Below, in pieces: positions 7,209-11,706 of a stretch of 11,706 bases of DNA (position 1 is its first letter; each line of letters opens with the position of its first letter). The DNA lies in NCBI GenBank assembly GCA_964489055.1, contig CAZAXF010000079.1, forward strand, positions 1-11,706, in the 5' to 3' direction. This DNA comes from 66-474 sp964489055. Its GTDB lineage: Bacteria; Pseudomonadota; Gammaproteobacteria; Xanthomonadales; Rhodanobacteraceae. The notes beneath the pieces are model-generated. The model was given only the letters and a program-made list of their open reading frames with translations, was not told the DNA's origin and made no database searches. A program made the translations under genes and the position numbers.

Positions 7209-7364
7209 GCCATCACGCAAGGGGCACCGTTCGTCGTCGATTCTCGCGGGGCGAACACCGTCCGCCGTCGGGACGCGTCGGATCTGGAGAGGTCCCAACG
7301 CAATTCCGCGCCTGCTTTCCAGGCGACTCCCTGACGGTGTCTGGATGCCTGCTCACCCGGGCCG

Positions 7365-7399
7365 CGCTCTCCCGGCGATGGAGCCGTTGGGGGAGAGCG
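7365..7399 (-). terminator. Hairpin just downstream of the M15 peptidase gene
   Basis: CGCTCTCCC (7365-7373) pairs with GGGAGAGCG (7391-7399), a perfect 9-bp stem with an inner GGC/GCC pair. It lies about 10 bases past the stop of the minus-strand M15 peptidase gene, where a terminator would be expected. No U tract follows on that strand. It could serve both the minus-strand operon and the convergent symporter transcript. Confidence 0.45.
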
Positions 7400-7409
7400 A
7401 GCGGGGCGG

Positions 7410-7964
7410 TCACGCGTGCCAGCACCAGTGCCACGGCTCGTACGCGATGCCGTGACGGTTGCCGCGCGGGTAGGAAAGCACGAACCGGAAGCGTTTCGCG
7501 TGACGCTCCAGCCAGGCGAAGGCGGTGGATTCCTCGAAGTCCGGTTCGAGCGCAGGGAAACCAGGCGTGGTGAAATCCACGCAGCGGCCGCTGTGGTGTT
7601 CGCTGTAGCCGGGGGCGGCGCTGACGCGCAGGATCTCCTCGATGGATTGGCCGCGCGCCAGTTTGCGCTCCAGGATCCCAAGCTGGTATTCGATCGACCG
7701 GAAAGCCGAAACCACCTGCAGATCGACGCCGTCCTCGGCGGCTGCATCGCGCATCCGCCCCAATGCGCGTGCTGCGCGTGGCTGCAGCCATTGCGTGCGT
7801 CCGTGGATGTCCTCGCCGATCGATGCCAGTCGCGCGGGTTCACGCTGCAGGCGCAGGCGCCGCGTGCGCCCGTAGTCGCGCGGCACACCGAGCCGGAAGG
7901 CCCGTTCTAGGATGGCCTGCCGCTGCGCGGCGTTGCGGCAGCGGCGGGGCGGACGGCCGAGCAT
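7410..7964 (-). CDS. M15 family (VanY-like) D-alanyl-D-alanine carboxypeptidase
   Basis: This 184-residue zinc peptidase probably trims stem peptides of peptidoglycan. SAFRSIEYQLGIL (86-98) is the family's substrate-side motif. YSEHHSGRCVDF (120-131) holds the zinc ligands H123 and D130. YEPWHW (175-180) holds the catalytic E176 and the third zinc ligand H179. The ATG at 7964 begins 11 bases after the stop of the DUF3887-type gene, so the two are co-transcribed. Longer versions of the frame only overlap that gene out of frame. No signal peptide is visible from this start, which is unusual for an enzyme expected to meet murein in the periplasm. A cytoplasmic role in recycling murein peptides, or an unrecognised upstream start, are both possible. 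Confidence 0.82.
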   Translation of the reverse strand: MLGRPPRRCRNAAQRQAILERAFRLGVPRDYGRTRRLRLQREPARLASIGEDIHGRTQWLQPRAARALGRMRDAAAEDGVDLQVVSAFRSIEYQLGILERKLARGQSIEEILRVSAAPGYSEHHSGRCVDFTTPGFPALEPDFEESTAFAWLERHAKRFRFVLSYPRGNRHGIAYEPWHWCWHA

Positions 7965-7975
7965 GGATCGCCCGG

Positions 7976-8464
7976 TCAGCCCGACGTGGCGGGGGCCGCG
8001 GACGGGACCGGCACCAGGTGGAAGCCCGCGAACTTTCCGTCGGCCGCACACGCAAGCCGCGCGCTCAGCGTGCCGTTGCTGAAGCGCAGCGGCACGGTGA
8101 TGACGGCAAGGCCTTGGTACATCATGTTCTGCGGATTGCCGCGCGATTCGAGCTTGCCGTAGTGCGTGTCGACGGCCTGCCACACCTCGCCGAGCTTCTC
8201 GGGGCCCAGTGCCTCCCGGAGCTTGTCATCGAAGTTGCCGGTCGCGGCCTTGTAATCGCCCTTGACGAGCTGGTCGATGAAGGCGGAGCTGACTTCGGTG
8301 CACGACTCGATGCGCATGGCGCTGGCCTGGGCATCGATCGCGGTGTCGTGGGCGCTGATCGCGGGGTGGGGCCTGGCATTGGCGGCTGGATGCTGGGGCG
8401 CTGCCAGTGCAAGTGCCGGCAGCGCGGATGCGACCAGCAGGGCGAGGATCCGTTTCGGGTGCAT
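7976..8464 (-). CDS. Secreted DUF3887-like protein
   Basis: This 162-residue protein has a clear Sec signal peptide (MHPKRILALLVASALPALALA, cut likely after residue 21 at ALA|AP). It probably resides in the periplasm. The mature part is low-complexity up to about residue 45. It then carries the segment AFIDQLVKGDYKAATGNFD, with LGEVWQAVDTHYGKL further on. This is typical of DUF3887, a small cone-shaped domain often found beside hydrolases; its function is unknown. It precedes the M15 peptidase in one operon, with 11 bases between them. The 142 bases upstream (8465-8606) hold a 10-base palindrome, CGTTGCAACG (8511-8520). Its TTGCAA could be a -35 box, but no good -10 is seen. Confidence 0.7.
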   Translation of the reverse strand: MHPKRILALLVASALPALALAAPQHPAANARPHPAISAHDTAIDAQASAMRIESCTEVSSAFIDQLVKGDYKAATGNFDDKLREALGPEKLGEVWQAVDTHYGKLESRGNPQNMMYQGLAVITVPLRFSNGTLSARLACAADGKFAGFHLVPVPSAAPATSG

Positions 8465-8606
8465 GGGGCGTTGCTCTGATGTGACGGGATGATGTCAGCG
8501 GTTGCCCCGGCGTTGCAACGGCGCGTGTGAGGCATGCCCATGCACCGGCGGTGGCGGGCGTGCGCGCGTCCGATTGACGGCTGGACGTTGACACGCGGCG
8601 CGCGGA

Positions 8607-9320
8607 TCAGCGGCTGCGCGGCGGCCCCCAGCCGCTGGATCCCAGGACCTGCAAACCGTGGAAGCGTGACTTGTAGCCCATCTTGGGATGGCCCTCGATC
8701 CAGTAACCGAGGTACAGGTGCGGCAGGCCGCGTTCGCGCGTCAGTTCGATCTGGCGCAGGATCGCATAGGTGCCCAGCCCGCGTTTGGGAAACGCCGGGT
8801 CGAAGAAGGTGTAGACCGCCGACAGCCCGGTCGAGCACACGTCGGTGACCGCCACGGCCACCAGCTTGCCGGCCAGGCGGAATTCCAGGAATACCGTGGG
8901 GCTCCAGGGCGCGGCGAGGAACTGGCTGAAATCCTCGTCGCTGGCCTCGTCCATGCCACCGCCGGGGTGGCGCGTGCCGAGGTAGCGGGCGTACAGGTCG
9001 TGGCGTTCGTCGGTCAGGCCGGGCGTGCATTCGGCCAGTTCGATGTCGCGGTTCCTGGCCAGGCAGCGCCGCTGGCTGCGGTCGGGTGCGAAGCGGGCCA
9101 CGTCGATGCGGCACGGCTCGCAGGCGTTGCAGTTCGGGCAGTGCGGGTGATAGACGTGGCCGCCGGCGCGGCGGAATCCGCGTGCCAGCGACAGCGCGTA
9201 GAGCTTGGGCAGGTCCGGCGCGGCCGGGTCGAGCACCAGGTTCTGCGCGGTGCGCGCGCGGAAGTAACCGCAGGTGTGCGGCAGCGTCTGGAACAACCTG
9301 ACTCGTTCATTGCGCAGCAT
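8607..9320 (-). CDS. bpt: Aspartate/glutamate leucyltransferase
   Basis: This 237-residue cytoplasmic enzyme transfers leucine from Leu-tRNA to proteins with N-terminal Asp or Glu, marking them for ClpS/ClpAP degradation under the bacterial N-end rule. The N-terminal domain has TCGYF (17-20) and the cysteine cluster YHPHCPNCNACEPC (57-70), the ATE1-type N-terminal signature. RGFRRAG (47-53) is also conserved. The C-terminal GNAT-like domain has YTFFDP (170-175), RGLGTYAILRQI (180-191) and the closing LYLGYWIEGHPKMGYKSRF (202-220). The length is normal for the family. The ATG at 9320 lies 6 bases after the upstream gene's stop, so it is the second gene of a two-gene operon. No clear Shine-Dalgarno is seen, which suggests translational coupling. 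Confidence 0.9.
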   Translation of the reverse strand: MLRNERVRLFQTLPHTCGYFRARTAQNLVLDPAAPDLPKLYALSLARGFRRAGGHVYHPHCPNCNACEPCRIDVARFAPDRSQRRCLARNRDIELAECTPGLTDERHDLYARYLGTRHPGGGMDEASDEDFSQFLAAPWSPTVFLEFRLAGKLVAVAVTDVCSTGLSAVYTFFDPAFPKRGLGTYAILRQIELTRERGLPHLYLGYWIEGHPKMGYKSRFHGLQVLGSSGWGPPRSR

Positions 9321-9326
9321 CGGGCA

Positions 9327-9716
9327 TCACCAGACCGCGATCATCTTTGCCGCGTAGAACGCCATCGCGATCGCCAGGGCCGCAAGTGCGGCGGTGCGTA
9401 CCCGGGCCGCGATACGCCCGGGCGCGCCCGCGCGACCGCGCGAGCGGTATTCGGCCAGCTCGTCGGCGAAGCGTACCGGCGGTTCGATGCCGATCTCGCG
9501 CACCAGCTTGCGCGCGCGGGTGTGGTCGGCGGCGTGGATCACCCACAGCGACGGCCAGCTTTCGCTGCTGCCGGGCCGGGCGTACGAGAACTTGACGTAG
9601 GTGGAACGGTCGTAGGCACGCACGTTGGTGATCCTGGTGGCGATGCCGTGTTCGGCCATCACCGCGGCCAGCTTCTCGACATTCTTGATCCGTGGAGAGG
9701 CGTAAATCTTGCGCAT
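9327..9716 (-). CDS. Small 'pathogenicity-like' protein with C-terminal membrane helix
   Basis: This is a 129-residue protein. The N-terminus, MRKIYASPRIKNVEKLAAVM, recalls Xanthomonas proteins annotated 'pathogenicity-like'. Residues 1-80 look like a compact alpha/beta domain with ESWPSLWVIHAADHTRARKL, similar in layout to DUF2007-type domains. This assignment is from memory and is tentative. A single hydrophobic helix at about 106-126 would anchor it in the inner membrane with the domain in the cytoplasm. The ATG at 9716 is the only start that fits the visible domain; upstream codons in the frame run into non-coding sequence. It is the first gene of the operon with bpt, and its promoter is placed so close that the mRNA may start at the ATG. 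Confidence 0.7.
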   Translation of the reverse strand: MRKIYASPRIKNVEKLAAVMAEHGIATRITNVRAYDRSTYVKFSYARPGSSESWPSLWVIHAADHTRARKLVREIGIEPPVRFADELAEYRSRGRAGAPGRIAARVRTAALAALAIAMAFYAAKMIAVW

Positions 9717-9722
9717 GCGGAG

Positions 9723-9750
9723 AGTGTACGACAGTGGCCCGCGGTTGCAA
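9723..9750 (-). promoter_or_regulatory. Putative sigma-70 promoter giving a leaderless mRNA
   Basis: On the minus strand, TTGCAA (9750-9745) and TACACT (9728-9723) are separated by 16 bases. Only 6 bases lie between the -10 box and the ATG at 9716. A start point at the usual distance would fall on or next to the A of that ATG. No Shine-Dalgarno is present, which is consistent with a leaderless transcript. Confidence 0.5.
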
Positions 9751-9796
9751 TCCATGCGCGAGCGGCGCCATGGTCGTGGGGCGGAAATCCGTGACT

Positions 9797-9850
9797 TCGG
9801 CCCTTCGGGCCGACCCTGTCCTGCGTTCGCCCGGGGGCTCCGTGCGAACG
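9797..9850. terminator. Two hairpins downstream of tesB
   Basis: TCGGCCC-TTC-GGGCCGA (9797-9813) is a 7-bp stem with a 3-base loop. CGTTCGC (9824-9830) pairs with GCGAACG (9844-9850) across a 13-base loop. Both lie within about 85 bases past the tesB stop, in the 164-base gap before the next minus-strand gene. Neither has a U tract, so termination is only inferred. Confidence 0.35.
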
Positions 9851-9880
9851 GTTGCGGGCGCAAGCTGCGGGATCCAGGGA

Positions 9881-10756
9881 CTAGCCGGATGTCTGTTCGC
9901 GCAGCCGCAACAGGCCTTCCTGGGCACTGGATGCCACCAGTTTTCCCCCGCCATCGAAAAGCTGCCCGCGCACCAGGCCACGTGCGCCCTGGGCGGTCGG
10001 GCTTTCGCACGAATACAGCAGCCACTCGTCGACGCGGAACGGCCGATGGAACCACAGCGCGTGATCCAGGCTGGCAAGCTGCAATCCCGGGGTCAGGTAG
10101 GACACCCCGTGCGGCAGCAGGGCGGTGCCGATCAGGTGGTAGTCGGAGGCGTAGGCCAGCAACGCACGGTGCAGCGCGGGCGGGGCGTCGATGTGCTCGG
10201 CGAGGCGGAACCAGATGTGCTGATGGGCCGGGCGCTTCCTGGGGTGCAACTCGTCGCGCGGCCACACGAAGCGGTATTGGAACGGGCCGTCGGCACTCAA
10301 CCAGCGCTGCAGCTTGGGCGGCAGCCTGGCCAGCTCAGCTTCCGGCAGGCCGGCCTGTGGATCCAGGTCTTCCGGCCTGGGCACTTCGGGCATGCCGGTC
10401 TGGTGTTCGAAGCCGGATTCGTCGACCTGGAACGACACCGCGCAGTTGAGGATCGGCTGGCCGTGCTGGACGGCTTCGACGCGGCGCGAAGAAAAGCTGT
10501 GGCCGTCGCGGGCGCGGCTGACGCGGTAGATGATCGGCGCTTCCACGTCGCCGGCGCGCAGAAAATAACCGTGCAGCGAATGGGCGCCACGGACCGGGTC
10601 GACGGTCTGCTGCGCCGCCGACAGTGCCTGGCCCAGTACCTGGCCGCCGAACACGTAGCGCGTGCCGATGTCGCGGCTCTGGCCCCGAAACAGGTTGTCC
10701 TCCAGTCGTTCAAGCTGCAGCAGGTCGATCAGTTCGGGGACGTGGGGCTGGGACAT
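9881..10756 (-). CDS. tesB: Acyl-CoA thioesterase II
   Basis: This 291-residue, double-hotdog cytoplasmic enzyme hydrolyses acyl-CoA to free fatty acid and CoA. The first hotdog has RYVFGGQVLGQAL (33-45), HSLHGYFLRAGD (59-70) and DGHSFSSRRV (84-93). The second has the catalytic aspartate in YASDYHLIGTAL (202-213; D205), the LASLDHALWFHRPF segment (227-240) and SSAQEGLLR (276-284; Q279). By alignment with E. coli TesB (D204, T228, Q278), the middle residue here is S229 in place of Thr, a conservative change I believe common in the family. The ATG at 10756 sits 24 bases downstream of the likely transcription start. The 40-base gap after the amidase gene allows both separate initiation and read-through. 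Confidence 0.93.
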   Translation of the reverse strand: MSQPHVPELIDLLQLERLEDNLFRGQSRDIGTRYVFGGQVLGQALSAAQQTVDPVRGAHSLHGYFLRAGDVEAPIIYRVSRARDGHSFSSRRVEAVQHGQPILNCAVSFQVDESGFEHQTGMPEVPRPEDLDPQAGLPEAELARLPPKLQRWLSADGPFQYRFVWPRDELHPRKRPAHQHIWFRLAEHIDAPPALHRALLAYASDYHLIGTALLPHGVSYLTPGLQLASLDHALWFHRPFRVDEWLLYSCESPTAQGARGLVRGQLFDGGGKLVASSAQEGLLRLREQTSG

Positions 10757-10786
10757 GGCGCGTGCCGTGGGCGGAAGCAACGCGCG

Positions 10787-10792
10787 ATTATA
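10787..10792 (-). promoter_or_regulatory. Perfect TATAAT -10 box for tesB
   Basis: The plus-strand ATTATA reads TATAAT on the minus strand, about 31 bases before the tesB ATG. No good -35 is found at 16-18 bases, the closest being TGTGGC. The -35 region would overlap the 3' end of the amidase gene. tesB therefore probably has its own promoter inside an otherwise compact pair. Confidence 0.5.
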
Positions 10793-10796
10793 GCGG

Positions 10797-11366
10797 TCAC
10801 CCCTCGTGCGCCACACGCTGCAACCCGCAGCGGGCCAGCACGCGCGGCCAGGGGAACAGCGGACCGGGATCGCGCTTGCGGCGGACCTTGCGCGCGGGAT
10901 CGTCACTGGCCGCCACCATTCCGGTATCCAGGTCCTCGTGCCCGGCGATGGTGGAAAGGCGCGGCAGACGCGCGTCCAGCTCCGCCAGCAATGCCAGCAG
11001 CGCGTCGATCTGCGCTTCGGGGTAGGGTTCGGTCATGGCCTGGTGACGGGAGTCCAGCCAGTCCGGCCAACGCCCGGTGTTGACCAGCTCGATGCCGATG
11101 GAATGCTCGTTGTGGCCGCGCACGTGATGCGCAATGCGTTCATCCGGCACGTAGCAGTACGCAGTGCCGTCGCGATCGATGTAGTAGTGCCCGCTGTTGC
11201 CGGTCCCACTGGGGTGCACGATGCGCTCGCCGTATTCGCGCGCGGTCACGAGGTCCGGCAGTTCCGTGCAGTGGATCACCACCAGGTCGATCGTGGCCGG
11301 GTCACGTTTTTCGAGGCGGTCGACATAAGGCAACGGCCGACCATGGATTGGCAAGCGGATTGTCAT
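10797..11366 (-). CDS. N-acetylmuramoyl-L-alanine amidase (amidase_2, AmpD/AmiD-like)
   Basis: From the ATG at 11366 this is a 189-residue zinc amidase that cuts between MurNAc and L-Ala. The zinc ligands are H32 in LVVIHCTELP, H143 in AGHEDLDTG, and D166 in KRDPGPLF (K164, D166). E93 in HSIGIELVNTG matches the catalytic glutamate, and HYYIDRDG (60-67) is the conserved strand. The length equals AmpD, but details differ enough that I do not assign ampD. No signal peptide is visible, so a cytoplasmic role in murein recycling is plausible. Longer starts exist upstream (ATG 11411, TTG 11423), adding residues without a signal-like character. No strong ribosome site supports any of the three. Confidence 0.85.
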   Translation of the reverse strand: MTIRLPIHGRPLPYVDRLEKRDPATIDLVVIHCTELPDLVTAREYGERIVHPSGTGNSGHYYIDRDGTAYCYVPDERIAHHVRGHNEHSIGIELVNTGRWPDWLDSRHQAMTEPYPEAQIDALLALLAELDARLPRLSTIAGHEDLDTGMVAASDDPARKVRRKRDPGPLFPWPRVLARCGLQRVAHEG

Positions 11367-11429
11367 TGGGTGTTCCAGACTGGCATGACGAGGAGTCGAC
11401 CAAGGTTCCATGCAGTTGTGCAAGAGCAG

Positions 11430-11461
11430 ATTCCGGATCGTGGCTCCGCCACATCCGGAAT
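11430..11461. repeat. Long inverted repeat (hairpin)
   Basis: ATTCCGGAT (11430-11438) and ATCCGGAAT (11453-11461) form a perfect 9-bp stem, continued by GTGGC/GCCAC around a TCC loop with a single bulged C at 11439. The total is 14 base pairs. The flanking GGAATGACG resembles a widespread class of ATTCCGG-type intergenic repeats. It lies upstream of the amidase, so it is not that gene's terminator. Confidence 0.6.
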
Positions 11462-11615
11462 GACGAAGACTCCGGGACAGTGGCGGATCAGCGCCACTCA
11501 GGTCGCGGCTTGTCCGTCATACCGCCGTCTTCGGAAACCGCAAGCGTTTGGCACCGATCCAGGCGCCCGCGAGTTTGGCACGAACACACCGGCTCCGACA
11601 CGCGCCTGCTACGCT

Positions 11616-11706
11616 GTCCCGGTCCCCGGTCCCCGGTCCCCGGTCCCCGGTCCCCGAGCCCCGAGCCCCGAGCCCCGAGCCCCGAGCCCCGAGCCCCGAG
11701 CCCCGA
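11616..11706. repeat. Compound heptamer tandem repeat, cut by the window end
   Basis: After a partial GTCCC there are five exact copies of GGTCCCC (11621-11655). Then come seven exact copies of GAGCCCC (11656-11704), with the start of an eighth at the edge. The two units differ at positions 2 and 3. The 7-bp period is not a multiple of three, so it is unlikely to be coding and would shift frame if it changed length. The array may continue beyond the window. Confidence 0.92.

Larger units (their letters stand above)
11367..11706. other. Non-coding right end of the window
   Basis: These 340 bases show no convincing gene on either strand. They contain a hairpin (11430-11461) and a 7-bp tandem repeat (from 11616). 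The amidase promoter should lie here but no clear -35/-10 pair was found. TGCTACGCT just before the tandem repeat is -10-like for a plus-strand gene beyond the window; this is speculative. Confidence 0.5.

Noticed and set aside
7205..7364. Possible small gene between the symporter and the M15 peptidase
   Set aside because: Open frames here cross REP-like palindromes, have no ribosome site and no recognisable protein features.
8465..8606. Promoter with TTGCAA near 8513-8518 for the DUF3887-like gene
   Set aside because: The best -10 at acceptable spacing is CATCAT with 18 bases, too weak to report as a feature.
9692..11083. 463-codon plus-strand open frame
   Set aside because: It is antisense to tesB and part of the amidase gene, both of which have intact catalytic motifs. 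Its composition is that of a shadow frame.

Overview
The window is high-GC DNA from a gammaproteobacterium. The best guess is the Xanthomonadales (Rhodanobacter/Dyella/Lysobacter-like). This rests on remembered similarity of several proteins, dispersed GTAG-headed palindromes, and intergenic CCCTCCCC-type repeats common in that order. It is inference; no search was run. No rRNA, tRNA, transposase or CRISPR was found. A run of exactly 100 N marks an assembly gap inside a tandem repeat.

Layout, left to right. (1) Bases 1-2569, plus strand, hold a tightly overlapping operon: the C-terminus of an ABC-2 permease (GldF-like), a GldG-like auxiliary protein, and a small DUF423 membrane protein. Each junction is a 4-base ATGA overlap. 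(2) Bases 2600-3044 hold a hairpin and then a 36-bp tandem palindromic repeat array bracketed by inverted end copies and broken by the N gap. (3) Bases 3072-3764, plus strand, encode an HhH-GPD DNA-3-methyladenine glycosylase. (4) Bases 3957-5627, minus strand, encode an unusual MutS-family ATPase with membrane segments. (5) Bases 5856-7154, plus strand, encode a dicarboxylate/amino acid:cation symporter, with two perfect palindromes in its upstream region. (6) Bases 7410-8464, minus strand, hold a secreted DUF3887-type protein followed by an M15/VanY-like peptidase. (7) Bases 8607-9716, minus strand, hold a small 'pathogenicity-like' protein followed by the N-end-rule leucyltransferase Bpt. 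A promoter placed very close to the first gene suggests a leaderless mRNA. (8) Bases 9881-11366, minus strand, hold an amidase_2 peptidoglycan amidase followed by acyl-CoA thioesterase II (TesB), which has its own TATAAT box. (9) The last 340 bases are non-coding, with a long hairpin and a compound 7-bp tandem repeat running off the end.

Most genes look like ordinary chromosomal housekeeping: DNA repair, murein turnover, lipid metabolism, amino-acid uptake and proteolysis tagging. No coherent new defence or biosynthetic system is evident. The most interesting signals are in the repeats. The stop codons of two separate genes (the MutS-like gene and the symporter) lie inside the GTAG heads of REP-like palindromes. 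The 36-bp array has a mosaic A/B structure and a multiple-of-three period that keeps false reading frames open. The right-end heptamer repeat switches from one unit to another.
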